Assembly: GCA_963788055.1 (NCBI GenBank)
Contig: CAWBFA010000002.1
Coordinates: 496,001 to 560,000, forward strand
DNA length: 64,000 nucleotides
From: JACCTU01 sp963788055
GTDB taxonomy: Bacteria > Actinomycetota > Thermoleophilia > Gaiellales > Gaiellaceae
Direction of reading: 5' to 3'
The notes below the pieces were generated by a model, which worked only from the letters and a program-made list of their open reading frames with translations, had not been told where the DNA came from and did not search any database. Below, piece after piece: positions 24,016-33,460 of the stretch. Each line of letters starts with the position of its first letter. Positions within the stretch are counted from its first letter, which is position 1. The position numbers and the translations under genes are program-made.

Positions 24016-25147
24016 GCTCGATCACCTGCTCCGCGTAGATCTCCCGCAGCGTCGCCCCTTCGTCCAGCCGGGCGCGCTGGCGCTCGGCAGCGTTCGCGGC
24101 GGGAATCGCGAGCGGCACCCCGAGCTCGTCCGCGACCGGCGCGATCCAGTCGGCGACCTGCTCGAGCCGCGCGCGGGCAGGAAGCACATCACCTGTCGCG
24201 AGGTCGATTAGCTCGCCGGAGAGCCCGTAGCGGGTCGCGCGCCAGAAGTTCTCCTCGATCAGCCGGTGCGGCTGGTCCGGGATCGCCTCACCGTCGTCGA
24301 GCGCGCGAGCGATGCGGCATGTGAGCGCGTAGATGAACGCCGCGAGCGCCTGACCCTCCTCGAGCGTCGGCTGTGCGTCGCAGATCCGCATCTCGACAGT
24401 CGGGAACGCGAGGTGCGCCCGGACGCTCCACCAGATCTGCGTGTGCTCGGTGATCGAGCGCGTCTCGTAGAGGAAGCGGAGGTAGTCCTCCCATGCCTGC
24501 CAGGAGTCGAAGACGTCGGGCACGCCGCAGCGCGGGAACATGCGCGTGAAGATCTCGGTGCGGGCGGAATGGAGACCGGAGTCGACGTCCTCGACGAACG
24601 GCGACGACGCGGACAGCGCGAGCAGCTCCGGAATGAAGTTGCGGAGCTTCGACATCGTGCGGATCGCTCGGTCGGCACCGCGGATGCCGACGTGCACGTG
24701 CAGGCCGAACGTGTTGTTGCGCCAGACGACGTAACGCAACAACTGGTCGTTCAGCCGGTAGTGGGGCGTGTCGATGATCCGCTGGTCCTTCCAGTTCGCC
24801 CAGGGATGCGTCCCCGTCGACGCGAGAGCCATCCCGAGCGAGTCCGCGAGCTCGACGAGCTGCGTGCGACGCTCTCCCATGCGCGCGCTCGCCTCGGCCC
24901 AGGTCTCGCACCGACCCGTGCGAACCTCAACCTCGGACGCGATCAGCTCGCCGACGAGGTGCTCCTCGAGCGGAGTCCCCGGCGTGGCAGCTTGGAGCTC
25001 TTCGAAGCGGTTGACGAGGTCGTGCGTTGCGGGGTTGAGGATCGCGAACTCCTCCTCCACGGCGAGGGTGACGTCGCGTCCGTCCTCGAACGACTCGCGC
25101 GAACGACTGATGAGCTCCTCGTACGGGAGCCGCTGCTCGTCGCCCAT
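24002..25147 (-). CDS. ybdK: Carboxylate-amine ligase, YbdK/GCS2 family
   Basis: 381-residue enzyme of the glutamate-cysteine ligase 2 family, which makes gamma-glutamyl-amide-type bonds with ATP. Seen are LAVEEEFAILNPATHDLVNR (metal- and ATP-binding Glu residues), STGTHPWANW, NTFGLHVHVGI and the C-terminal PTVEMRICDAQPT. YbdK proteins have weak gamma-GCS activity; actinobacterial relatives include EgtA-like enzymes but no ergothioneine genes are near. ATG at 25147 is preferred to the upstream-extended frame and lies 9 nt after TACTGT. Divergent from the NadR-like kinase. Confidence 0.85.
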   Translation of the reverse strand: MGDEQRLPYEELISRSRESFEDGRDVTLAVEEEFAILNPATHDLVNRFEELQAATPGTPLEEHLVGELIASEVEVRTGRCETWAEASARMGERRTQLVELADSLGMALASTGTHPWANWKDQRIIDTPHYRLNDQLLRYVVWRNNTFGLHVHVGIRGADRAIRTMSKLRNFIPELLALSASSPFVEDVDSGLHSARTEIFTRMFPRCGVPDVFDSWQAWEDYLRFLYETRSITEHTQIWWSVRAHLAFPTVEMRICDAQPTLEEGQALAAFIYALTCRIARALDDGEAIPDQPHRLIEENFWRATRYGLSGELIDLATGDVLPARARLEQVADWIAPVADELGVPLAIPAANAAERQRARLDEGATLREIYAEQVIERVRA

Positions 25148-25154
25148 GGGGGCA

Positions 25155-25163
25155 CTACAGTAG
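25155..25163. promoter_or_regulatory. Palindromic bidirectional -10 element
   Basis: CTACAGTAG is a perfect odd palindrome in the 21-bp gap between divergent genes. On the plus strand TACAGT (25156-25161) ends 7 nt before GTG 25169; on the minus strand TACTGT (25157-25162) ends 9 nt before ATG 25147. It could open in either direction and give two leaderless transcripts. Confidence 0.5.
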
Positions 25164-25168
25164 TTGAA

Positions 25169-25747
25169 GTGGAGGTGAACCTCCCCGAGCCCGAAGCGCC
25201 GCGCGCGCGCCGCCGAAACGTCGCGCGTGTCTGCATCCTCGGGGCTGAGTCGACGGGCAAGACGACGCTCGCGGCCGCGCTCGCCGACCACTACCGGACG
25301 CTGTGGGTGCCGGAGTACGGCGCGCCGTACCACCACGTCGGTCGCGGCGACCCGCACCGTCCGTGGACGACCGACGAGTTTGTGCACATCGCGCGCATTC
25401 GGGAGTGGTTCGAGGAGTTCCTCGCCGGCTACGCGGACCGCGTGCTCTTCTGCGACACCGACACGTTCGTGACCGCGGTCTTCCACGAGGTCTACCTGGG
25501 CACGCAAAACGAGGAGCTCGAGCAGGAAGCGCGCGCCGACCACTACTCGCTGTACCTCCTCTGCGACGTCGACACGCCGTTCCACGCCGACAAGCTGGGG
25601 CTGCGCCGCGAGGAGGCCCGGCTGAAGATGCATCAGCGCTACGTGGACTACGTGCGCTCGACCGGCGGTCCGTGGCTCGAGGTGAGCGGGCCCCACGAGG
25701 AGCGGATGAACATGGCGACCTCCGCAGTGGACGGCCTGATCAGCTGA
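25169..25747 (+). CDS. NadR-type ribosylnicotinamide kinase-like P-loop protein
   Basis: 192-residue AAA_28/NadR kinase-domain protein. Walker A GAESTGKTTLAAALA (about residue 20), the VPEYGAPYHHVGRG substrate segment, DTDTFVTAVFHEVYLG and LLCDVDTPFHADKLGLR match the ribosylnicotinamide kinase half of NadR. The NMN adenylyltransferase and repressor domains of full NadR are absent. It may phosphorylate nicotinamide riboside for NAD salvage; other nucleoside substrates are possible. GTG at 25169 is set by the -10 box 7 nt upstream; a second GTG at 25175 is an alternative. The 3' end overlaps the convergent glycosyltransferase by 8 bases. Confidence 0.75.
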   Translation: MEVNLPEPEAPRARRRNVARVCILGAESTGKTTLAAALADHYRTLWVPEYGAPYHHVGRGDPHRPWTTDEFVHIARIREWFEEFLAGYADRVLFCDTDTFVTAVFHEVYLGTQNEELEQEARADHYSLYLLCDVDTPFHADKLGLRREEARLKMHQRYVDYVRSTGGPWLEVSGPHEERMNMATSAVDGLIS

Positions 25748-26954
25748 GCAGCCTCCCGGCGATGCTCGCCCACGACCAATTCTCGACGACCGTCTGCCGC
25801 GCCGCCTGTGAGAGTCTCCGCCGCTCGTCGTCGGGAAGCTCGAGCAACGCCCGGAGCTTGCGGGCGAGATCTGCGGCGTCGGCGCTCTCGAACGCGAATG
25901 CCTGCTGGCCGAGTCCCTCGGCGATCTCTTCGAGCCCGGAGTGGCGGGCGACGAGCGGCAGCGAGCCTCCGGCGGCTGCCTCCGCAGCGACCATCCCGAA
26001 CGCCTCGGGAAAGATCGACGGCACGACCGTCACCTCGCACAACGGAATCAGGTGCACCAGGTGGCGGTGCTCGAGCGGACCCGTGAAGAGCGTCCCCTGC
26101 GGCGCGATCCGCTCCAGCTCCTCGCGGTAGTCGCCGAAGCCTACGATCAGGGCGCGCGCGTCCCCGAGCTCCCGCAGGGCGTCGAACAGCACATGGACGC
26201 CTTTGTTGTAGAGCAGCTTTCCGAAATAGAGGACGGTCGGTTGGTCACTCAGGAACCACTCTGCGAGGCGCTCGGCGTTGCCCTCGTCCGGAACGCGCTC
26301 GTTGGCGCCACCGGGATTCGGCGCATCACGCCGGAACTCGTCGAGCAGCGTCGCGAGTGCGGCACCGCGGTCTTCTGGCCGGAACTCGTCGACGTCCACG
26401 CCGGGCGGAACCTCGTGGACGCGCTCGACGTGGCCGACAACGTCCTCGAGCACCTCCCGGATGTGGTCCGAGCCGACGTAGACGGCGGCGGCGCCCTCCA
26501 GCGTCTCCCTCCCCCAGGCCGACAGCTCGTCGTTGCCGCGCATCGAGTACTCGAGCTCGGAGCCGTGCGCCTTGACCGCGAACCGGGCGCCAGTCGCAGC
26601 GCCGACAGGGCCGCCGAGCAGCACGTGGTTCGCGAACACGAGGTCGGCGGGCAGGTGTTCGCGCAGCGCGGCTGCGTTCGCCTCCACGTAGGCATCGCGC
26701 TCGGCTCGTGTGAGGTCCTGCAGCAGCCGGGCCTCGTGTCCCTCGTAGCGGTCCAGCACGAACACGGGCAGCACGGGGCCGATGCGCGGGCGCACCGCTG
26801 TGGCCCCCGCCAAGTCGAACCGCTCGGGGTGCGGCTCCTGCGAGAACACCGTCACGTCGTGACCGCAGCGCGACCACTCCCGGACGAGCGCCTGCGTGTA
26901 GATGTTCGAGCCCGTCCCGCTCAGCAGGTAGCCGTGCCACACGAGGATCCGCAC
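25740..26954 (-). CDS. GT4-family glycosyltransferase
   Basis: 404-residue GT-B glycosyltransferase. N-terminal VRILVWHGYLLSGTGSNIYT is the acceptor-domain start with a Gly-rich loop. The C-terminal donor domain contains LYFGKLLYNKGVHVLFDAL and SIFPEAFGMVAAEAAAGGSL, the E-X7-E nucleotide-sugar site. It resembles enzymes using UDP- or GDP-sugars for envelope glycans or glycolipids, but the acceptor is unknown. GTG at 26954 chosen because upstream in-frame sequence is non-coding in character. Not clearly in an operon: a strong hairpin separates it from the subtilase gene. Confidence 0.85.
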   Translation of the reverse strand: MRILVWHGYLLSGTGSNIYTQALVREWSRCGHDVTVFSQEPHPERFDLAGATAVRPRIGPVLPVFVLDRYEGHEARLLQDLTRAERDAYVEANAAALREHLPADLVFANHVLLGGPVGAATGARFAVKAHGSELEYSMRGNDELSAWGRETLEGAAAVYVGSDHIREVLEDVVGHVERVHEVPPGVDVDEFRPEDRGAALATLLDEFRRDAPNPGGANERVPDEGNAERLAEWFLSDQPTVLYFGKLLYNKGVHVLFDALRELGDARALIVGFGDYREELERIAPQGTLFTGPLEHRHLVHLIPLCEVTVVPSIFPEAFGMVAAEAAAGGSLPLVARHSGLEEIAEGLGQQAFAFESADAADLARKLRALLELPDDERRRLSQAARQTVVENWSWASIAGRLLS

Positions 26955-26968
26955 GAGCGCCAGTAAAG

Positions 26969-26996
26969 CGGAGGGGCCGGTCTCCCGGCCCCTCCG
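26969..26996 (-). terminator. Hairpin terminator after subtilase gene
   Basis: Perfect 12-bp stem CGGAGGGGCCGG / CCGGCCCCTCCG with loop TCTC, 11 nt after the subtilase stop (minus strand), followed on that strand by CTTTA. Likely ends the subtilase transcript. Confidence 0.65.
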
Positions 26997-27006
26997 AGGT
27001 GCGCTT

Positions 27007-28572
27007 CTAGTTGCCTGTCTGGTGGAGCACGGCGCGGAGCGCGTTGATCTGGCCGCTGCCATACCACGAGTTGTGGCTGGGGCCGCCCTGGCACTCCTGG
27101 AGGTCACCGCTCGGGCGCCTCGTGTTCGAGTACGGGATGTTCTCCCGCGAGCTCCCGACCGCGCCGTTGAGCGGGAGCGCCGTCGGGCAGGGCTGCGCGT
27201 CTGCGGTCTGCTGCATGAGGGCTTCGACCGCCCCGGGCCGCATCTTGCCGTTCTGCGGGTTGTTGGAATTGCCGTAACGGCTGATGATCAGTCCTGCGAG
27301 CCCTGCAGCGTGCGGCGACGCCATCGACGTCCCCTGCAGGTAGCAGTACCTCGCCGCGCCGTCCACGACCGCGCGGGCACAGCCGGCCTCAGACGGCCAC
27401 GTCGACAGCACGAGCCCGAACGGCCCCCCGTCGGTCCCGCGACCGTAGAAGAAGTCACCGCCCGGCGCCGCGACGTCCGCGGTGCTGATGCCATAGGCCG
27501 AGTAGTACGACTTCAGGTAGTCGTTCGGGTCGTCGTCTCCATCGGTCTGCTTCGTGTTGCCGACCGCGGTCACACCGATCACGCCGGGGACCTCGACAGG
27601 AACGACCACACAGGCATTCGTGATGTCGCGCTCCTCTTCCTGACCCGGCGGGAAGTCAGGGCTGGTCGTGTCGACCTGAGGATGCGAAAGGTCGTCACTC
27701 TGGTTGCCCTCCGATGCGACGACCGTCACGCCCTGGCTCTGCGCGTAGTCGATCGCCCGCTTCGCCGCCTTCCACAGAGCCCGCTGCTCCGGGTCGGTCC
27801 GGCAGTTGTGGAGGAATGGGTCCATGAAGTAGCTGTTGTTCGTCACGTCGAGATGCTGCGCGCCCGCCCACATGAACGAGCACACGACCATGTGCACGAA
27901 GAAGAAGCCGTCGTCGTTCGACGACTTGATCCCCGCGACCTTGACCTTCGGAGCCACGCCGGTGATCCCGAAACCGTTGTCCACCGCCGCGATCGTGCCG
28001 GCGGTGTGGGTGCCGTGACCGTTGTGGTCGTCCCACGCGGTGGGGCTCGAAACCGGCGAGCCCGACTCGCACGACACGCTCCGGGCGAAGTCGATGTTCG
28101 GGATGAGGTCCGGATGGTCCTTGTCGAGTCCTGTGTCGATGTCCCCGACGACCACGGCCGGGCTCCCGCCGGTGATCGCGTGCGCCTCGAAGGCATGGAT
28201 CTGCCGCATGTCCCACTGCAACGCCGCGAGGCTGTCGGGCGTCGCGGGTGCGTTCGGCAGGTCGCCCGGCGAAAGCTCGGGCTGTTCGACCTTGGCGACG
28301 GCGCGAGAGACCACGACGCTCTCGATTCCGGCTCCGCCCTGCATTGCCTGCGTGAACGTCGGTGAGCTCGAGCTGGCGACGACGACGCCGATCTCCTTGT
28401 AATTCGCGACAACCGTCCCGCCGGACCGCTCGATCCACTGGCCGGCACCTGCGCTCGACGAGCCGCCCTTGTAGAGGACGACGTACGTCTCGGCGAGCGC
28501 CGCCGGTGTGAACACGGCCGCCACGAGCAGCGTCGCGAACGCGAATGCCCCTCTTCTGATCATGCTGCGCAT
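27007..28572 (-). CDS. Secreted subtilisin-like serine protease (S8)
   Basis: 521-residue secreted peptidase. Residues 1-27 are a signal peptide ending ALA; a short inhibitor-I9-like propeptide follows. The triad is intact: Asp in VVVGDIDTGLDKDHPD (about 146), His in DHNGHGTHTAGTIAA (about 186) and Ser in GTSMASPHAAGLAGL. Several Cys pairs suggest disulfides outside the cell. Two ATGs (28572 and 28563) are possible; the first follows GGGGAG by 6 nt. Flanked by hairpins on both sides, so probably monocistronic. Natural substrate unknown. Confidence 0.9.
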   Translation of the reverse strand: MRSMIRRGAFAFATLLVAAVFTPAALAETYVVLYKGGSSSAGAGQWIERSGGTVVANYKEIGVVVASSSSPTFTQAMQGGAGIESVVVSRAVAKVEQPELSPGDLPNAPATPDSLAALQWDMRQIHAFEAHAITGGSPAVVVGDIDTGLDKDHPDLIPNIDFARSVSCESGSPVSSPTAWDDHNGHGTHTAGTIAAVDNGFGITGVAPKVKVAGIKSSNDDGFFFVHMVVCSFMWAGAQHLDVTNNSYFMDPFLHNCRTDPEQRALWKAAKRAIDYAQSQGVTVVASEGNQSDDLSHPQVDTTSPDFPPGQEEERDITNACVVVPVEVPGVIGVTAVGNTKQTDGDDDPNDYLKSYYSAYGISTADVAAPGGDFFYGRGTDGGPFGLVLSTWPSEAGCARAVVDGAARYCYLQGTSMASPHAAGLAGLIISRYGNSNNPQNGKMRPGAVEALMQQTADAQPCPTALPLNGAVGSSRENIPYSNTRRPSGDLQECQGGPSHNSWYGSGQINALRAVLHQTGN

Positions 28573-28595
28573 CTATCTCCCCTCTTCTCCCCTCT

Positions 28596-28613
28596 CCCTG
28601 CCCCCCGGCAGGG
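28596..28613 (-). terminator. Hairpin between rex and subtilase gene
   Basis: CCCTGCC / GGCAGGG (28596-28602 and 28607-28613, loop CCCC) sits 26 nt after the rex stop on the minus strand and upstream of the subtilase start. It may end the gdhA-glutaredoxin-rex transcript. No strong T tract. Confidence 0.4.
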
Positions 28614-28638
28614 ATGGAGCGGGGACCCTAACCGACCT

Positions 28639-29259
28639 TCAGGCGAGGTGGAAGTACAAAGCGTGCAGGAGCTCGACCGCCGGGTTCGATGTGTGAACCT
28701 GCACGTCGGCGGGGACGTCCAGAAGCGCCTCGGAGTAGTTGAAGATGATCCGAACGCCCGAGCCGACCAGGTCGTCGGCGACCCGCTGGGCACCGTCGGC
28801 CGGAACGGCGAGCACGCCGACGATGATGTTCTTCTCGCGCACCGTCGGAGCGAGACTCGAGTAATCGCTCACGCTCATCTCACCGAACGAGCGGCCGACC
28901 TTCTCCGGGTCGACGTCGAAGATCGCGGCGATGTTGATCCCGTGCTCCGCGAAGATCGGCGAGCTGGCGATCGCCTGACCGAGCCGGCCGGCTCCCACGA
29001 GCGCGATGTTGTGCTGGCCCTGCGTCCGCAGGATCTTGCGAATCTCGCCCAGCAGCGAGTCGATGTTGTAGCCGACGCCGCGCTTGCCGAACTTTCCGAA
29101 CGCCGAGAGGTCGCGGCGGATCTGCGTCGCGTTGATGTTCGTGTAGTCGGAGATCTCCTGCGAGGAGATCCGCTCCTTGCCCATCTTTTTCGCCTGCGTC
29201 AACACCTGCAGGTAACGAGAGAGGCGAGCTGCGACGCCGACGGTCAGTCGTTCAGCCAC
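28639..29259 (-). CDS. rex: Redox-sensing transcriptional repressor Rex
   Basis: 206-residue NAD(H)-responsive repressor. Residues 1-80 form the winged helix (RLSRYLQVLTQAKKMGKERI, INATQIRRDLSAFGKFGKRG). Residues 90-200 form the Rossmann domain with ALVGAGRLGQAI and FDVDPEKVG. It senses NADH/NAD+ and represses respiratory and fermentative genes. Glutaredoxin-like gene directly upstream matches common actinobacterial order. GTG start. I looked for the Rex palindrome TTGTGA-N4-TCACAA upstream of it and did not find one. Confidence 0.95.
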   Translation of the reverse strand: MAERLTVGVAARLSRYLQVLTQAKKMGKERISSQEISDYTNINATQIRRDLSAFGKFGKRGVGYNIDSLLGEIRKILRTQGQHNIALVGAGRLGQAIASSPIFAEHGINIAAIFDVDPEKVGRSFGEMSVSDYSSLAPTVREKNIIVGVLAVPADGAQRVADDLVGSGVRIIFNYSEALLDVPADVQVHTSNPAVELLHALYFHLA

Positions 29260-29315
29260 TTTGTAACACCGCCGGCCATTCTGCCAGCGGCGTGGTTCCG
29301 GCCGTCAGGGAACCG

Positions 29316-29561
29316 TCAGCCCTGACTTTGTGCAAGCTTGCGACGCAGCGCCGCCGGGTCGACGAAGTACACGAACGCGCGCTCGCCGTCGATCTCGACG
29401 ACGGGGAGCCACTCGCGGTACCGCGCCTCGAGCGCGTCGTCGCCCGTGATGTCGACCTCGTCGAAGCCGTCCCCGAGCTGATCCGCGAGCACGCCGCGCG
29501 CCCGCTCGCACAGATGGCAACCCTCGGCGTGGAAGAGGACGACGCTAGGGGTAGATGCCAC
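29316..29561 (-). CDS. Glutaredoxin-like protein (DUF836 type)
   Basis: 81-residue thioredoxin-fold protein. SVVLFHAEGCHLCERARGVL carries the CXXC redox pair, and LPVVEIDGERAFVYFVD contains the cis-Pro of the fold. This small family is often found next to rex in actinobacteria. GTG at 29561 overlaps the end of gdhA by 17 bases. Substrate unknown; role in thiol redox balance inferred. Confidence 0.85.
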   Translation of the reverse strand: MASTPSVVLFHAEGCHLCERARGVLADQLGDGFDEVDITGDDALEARYREWLPVVEIDGERAFVYFVDPAALRRKLAQSQG

Positions 29562-30822
29562 GAGTCACCGTGGCTTCTGCAACTCGCTGGACTGCGAGCC
29601 CGTACGAGGCGAGGCGCATCGAGACGCTCTTCGACTCGTGGAGCGCCCACGTCTCGTTGAATGCGCGCGTCACGATGTCGTTCAGCTTCGCGTTCACCTC
29701 GTCTTCCCTCCAGAAGTACTCCTGGAGCCCCTGGACCCACTCGAAGTACGAGACGATCACGCCGCCCGCGTTCGCGAGGATGTCGGGGAGGATGAGGACG
29801 CCGTTCTGGTCGAGGATCTCGTCGGCCGCAGGCGTGACCGGCCCGTTCGCTCCCTCGACGATGATCCGCGCCTTGATCCGATCGGCGTTCGATTCCGAGA
29901 TCACCTGCTCGAGCGCGCACGGCGCGAGCACGTCGACGTCGAGGAGCAGCAGGTCGTCGTTCGAGATCGGATCGGTTCCGGGCAAACCTCCGATCGAGCC
30001 GGTCTCGCGCTTGCGGGCGATCGCGGCCTCGATGTCGATCCCGCTCGGGTTGTAGACGGCGCCGGCCGAGTCGGAGATCGCGACGACGTTGGCGCCGTCT
30101 TGCGCGACGAAACGCGCGAGGTAGCTCCCGACGTTGCCGAAGCCTTGCACCGCGACGGAGGCGCCGTTCAGGGCGAGATTCTGCTTGCGAGCCGCCCCGC
30201 GCAGCACGTAGAGCGCGCCGCGGGCGGTCGCCTCCTCACGTCCGAGGGAGCCGCCGATCGCGAGCGGCTTGCCCGTGACGACGCCGAGCACCGAATGGCC
30301 CTTGTTCATCGAGTACGTGTCGAAGATCCAGGCCATCACGCGCGAGTCGGTGCCCACGTCGGGCGCGGGGATGTCCTTCTCCGGGCCGATCTCGTTGATG
30401 ATCTCGCTCGTGAAGCGCCGCGTCATCCGCTCGAGCTCGCGCGGCGCGAGCACCTTCGGGTTGACGATCACCCCGCCCTTTGCGCCGCCGAACGGGATGT
30501 TCGAGAGCGCGCACTTCCACGTCATCCACATCGCGAGCGCCTTGACCTCGTCGAGCGTGACGTCCGGGTGGTAGCGGATTCCGCCCTTCGACGGCCCGCG
30601 CGCGACGTTGTGCGTGACCCGATAGCCCGTAAAGACCTTGGTGTTGCCGTCGTTCATCTGCGTCGGCACCGAGACCTCGACTGCCTTCTTGCACTGCGAG
30701 AGGACGTTGATCAGGTTGTCGTCGATCGCGAACTCGTCGCCGACGCGGTGCAGCTGGGCTTTGGCGATCTCGTACGGGTTCTCGCGCAGGTGCGAGGCCG
30801 GCGCCTCTTGCAGGGTCGTCAA
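29545..30822 (-). CDS. gdhA: Glutamate dehydrogenase
   Basis: 425-residue hexameric-type Glu/Leu/Phe/Val dehydrogenase interconverting glutamate and 2-oxoglutarate plus ammonium. Catalytic regions: GGIRYHPDVTLDEVKALAMW, PFGGAKGGVIVNP (catalytic Lys), DIPAPDVGTDSRVMAWIFDT (catalytic Asp) and the Rossmann VQGFGNVGSYLARFVAQDG. TTG at 30822 is taken as start because it is in frame at the family's N-terminus and 9 nt after TAGACT; no ATG/GTG is better placed. Coenzyme preference is not assigned. Overlaps the glutaredoxin gene. Confidence 0.93.
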   Translation of the reverse strand: MTTLQEAPASHLRENPYEIAKAQLHRVGDEFAIDDNLINVLSQCKKAVEVSVPTQMNDGNTKVFTGYRVTHNVARGPSKGGIRYHPDVTLDEVKALAMWMTWKCALSNIPFGGAKGGVIVNPKVLAPRELERMTRRFTSEIINEIGPEKDIPAPDVGTDSRVMAWIFDTYSMNKGHSVLGVVTGKPLAIGGSLGREEATARGALYVLRGAARKQNLALNGASVAVQGFGNVGSYLARFVAQDGANVVAISDSAGAVYNPSGIDIEAAIARKRETGSIGGLPGTDPISNDDLLLLDVDVLAPCALEQVISESNADRIKARIIVEGANGPVTPAADEILDQNGVLILPDILANAGGVIVSYFEWVQGLQEYFWREDEVNAKLNDIVTRAFNETWALHESKSVSMRLASYGLAVQRVAEATVTRGIYP

Positions 30823-30831
30823 TGCACGCCG

Positions 30832-30837
30832 AGTCTA
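30832..30837 (-). promoter_or_regulatory. -10 box for gdhA
   Basis: TAGACT on the minus strand ends 9 nt before the TTG start at 30822 and partly overlaps the stop of the upstream protease gene. Matches the recurring box-to-start spacing of the window. Confidence 0.4.
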
Positions 30838-33460
30838 ACCCGGTTGGCGTTTGACCCGGAACCGGACCACCGCCCGGCTCGGGGGTCCTCCGAGCTCGGT
30901 CGGCCAGGCAGAGAGTCTGAGCCGGTACGCGCCCGGCTCCAGCACGTTGCCGTCGGGGTCCCGGCCCGTGATCCCGATCGCCACGTGGCCCGGGATCAGG
31001 TCGCGGAGCCTGGCGAGGAGGCCGATCCGCGTGCCGTTCGCCGCCAGGAGATCGACGTCCAGGCGGCGGACCGGCCTGATCTCCTCCCCGACGCCCGTCC
31101 GGAGGACCTTCCCGGCGCGAAGGGTGAGGAGAGCCGGGCTCACGTCCGAGGGGACGAACGACGGCTCCTTGAGCTGGACGGCCCCGATCAGGGTCGCGCT
31201 CGGGGGACCGAACGTGACGGCCCACGGAATGCGCAGTGCATTCGTGCCGTCGCCGCGAAAGACCACCATGCCCTCGGCCGACGCGCGACCCTCCGGCTCC
31301 GTCGTCACGAGCGCCTGCACCCGCACCACGCGTGAGCGCCCGGGATCGAGCACGATCCGGTCCGGCCGGACCGAGAAGGAGATCGTCGCCGCACCGTCCG
31401 TGAAGCTCTCGACCCCGGCGGAGAGCTCGAGCCGACGCGTCGAGACGTTCCGCACGGTGACGCGCGTCGCGGACTGCCAGCCGACGTCGTCGGCGCGTCC
31501 GAGCGCGAGCGAGCCAGGGCTGGTCGTGAACTCGGACGCCGCCGCGGCCCCGAGGTCGAGCAGACCGCCGCCTTGCGCGGCGAGCGAGCTCTCCGGGAGC
31601 CGGCGCCCGGTGTTCGCAAGGAGACTGCGGAGCGCGCGCGCATCGAGCGACGGACGTGCGTGTGCGAGCAGCGCGGCGGCGCCGCCGACGACTGCGGCCG
31701 CGGCGCTCGACCCGTTGACAGTGCCGAAGCGCGAGGTACCGTCCGAGTTCGCGCCGGGCTCGGACGTTGCAATCCCGACTCCCTGTGCGACGAGGTCCGG
31801 CTTCACGCGGCCGTCGAACGCAAGCCCGCCCGACGAGAACGCCGACACGCGCCGCAGGCTCGGGTTCGAGAGCACTCGCATCGACCCGATCGAGAGGACC
31901 GCCGTTGCACCACGCCGCATCGACGCGATCGCGCGGAGCGCTGCGCTCGCGCGAGATCCCGACGACGGGGATCGCCACGTCCTCGTCGAGACCGAGCGAA
32001 CCGCTCGGCGTCGGCCCGTCGCCGTAAAGGACGACCGCTCCGGCGCCCGCGCGGGCCGCGTTCACCACCGCAGCCTGCGGCGACTCGCCGGACGGGATCA
32101 GCGCGGCTCGGCCCGCGACTCTGCTGAACCCCTTGTCGTCGAAGAACGCCCCGATCTCCGCCGCAGTGCGCCTCGGCGCCGGGAGTCCCTCGAGCGGGGC
32201 CGAGAGCTCGAGGCTCAGCTGCTTGCCCGGGGGTACCGCCCCGCCCAGCGGGATCCGCCCTTCGAACGCGAGCTCGAGGCCGGCGCGCAGCGTGACACGC
32301 ACGTCTCGGGCTCGCCGGCGCAGGTCGACCGCGCCGACCGTGAGCGCTGCCGGCGCGCCCCCAGGCCCTGCGACGCTGCCGTAGTCGCGAAGCGTGGCAC
32401 GAGAGGAACCGAGGCCATCGTTCCCGACGGGTGCGATCACCAGCGTGTCGAGGCGAAGCGCCCCGGCGACCGCCTTCGCGAGCGGCCCGTCCGCGAACGC
32501 CGAGTACGGCTCCGCGACACCCACCACCGCGATGCGTGCGGCGTCGTGCGCGACGCCGTCGCCGTTCGGGTCGACGGCGCGCTCGAGCCCCGCGAGGATC
32601 TGGTCGGTCCGCGCGTACACGGCGTAGCGGCCGGAGGCAGCACGCTGCCATCCCGCAACGCGGATCGGCAGCACCCACGCCCCTGTCGCGATGCCCGAGA
32701 GATCGGCCGGGCCGCTCGCACCTACCACGATCCCGGCGAGCTCGGTGCCGTGGCGCTCGAGCTGCGACTCGTCGTCGGGGCGCGGCGCAGCGAGCGCGAA
32801 GTCGCTCCCGCCGACAACATCGACGCCGTTCTTGATCCTTCCGCGCAGGTACGGCTGCGCGCGGTCGACGCCCGTGTCGAGCAGCGCGACGGTGACGCCT
32901 CTGCCGTCGAAGCCCGGAAGCGCGACGTCGAGGCGGTGTCCGCTCCCCGGCTGGAAGTCGCGCTCGCCGAGGAGGGACGACGAGACCGAGGCCGGGAAGG
33001 CCGACCGCACCGGGTAGACGCCCTCGACCTCCGGCAGCCGCTCGAGGATCGCGATCGCCCGCGGGTCGAGCGCCGCGGAGAAGCCGGCGAGCACGCGCTC
33101 GAACGTGTAATCCGGCGTCACCGGGAGTCCCTGCACGCCAAGCTTGGAGAGCACGAGTTGCTCCGCCGCCCTGGCCTGCGCCGTCCACCGGCGCTGGTCG
33201 GCGTCGGCGGCCCGCCCGCCGGCCGCGTTCACCCGGTCGGCGAGCGACTGCGTGCGCAGGACGACGATCATCCGCTGCCCGATCACGATCCGCGGTCGCG
33301 GTGCGCCGGCGAGGCCCGCCCAGGACACGGCGGTCCCCTCGTCCGCCGTGCCCGCATCGCTCCGTCCGCCGGCCGCGAGGAGCACGGCTGTCAGTGCGAG
33401 CGCGAGGAACGCGAGCGGCCAGGCGTGTTCAGGCCGTGGAGGCGTAGGCATCGAGGCCAA
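30835..33460 (-). pseudogene. S8 subtilase with PA-like insert, one frameshift
   Basis: Large secreted serine protease, 874 residues if one extra base is removed near 31936-31950. Signal peptide in the first 35 residues; S8 triad as Asp in VTVALLDTGVDRAQPYL, His in ERHGTELAGIVVG and Ser in FGTVNGSSAAAAVVGGAAAL; a protease-associated-like insert (AALIPSGESPQAAVVNAARA, GAVVLYGDGPTP) lies between His and Ser. Frame 1 ends with VVGISRERSA and continues one base over as RAIASMRRGATAVLS. C-terminal half is a fibronectin-like region. The ATG overlaps tsaD by 32 bases, so it is coupled to the t6A operon. Probably an assembly error. Confidence 0.82.

Noticed and set aside
29260..29320. Rex operator upstream of rex
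   Set aside because: Only a partial half-site-like TGTTACAA is present; no TTGTGA-N4-TCACAA palindrome. Not called.
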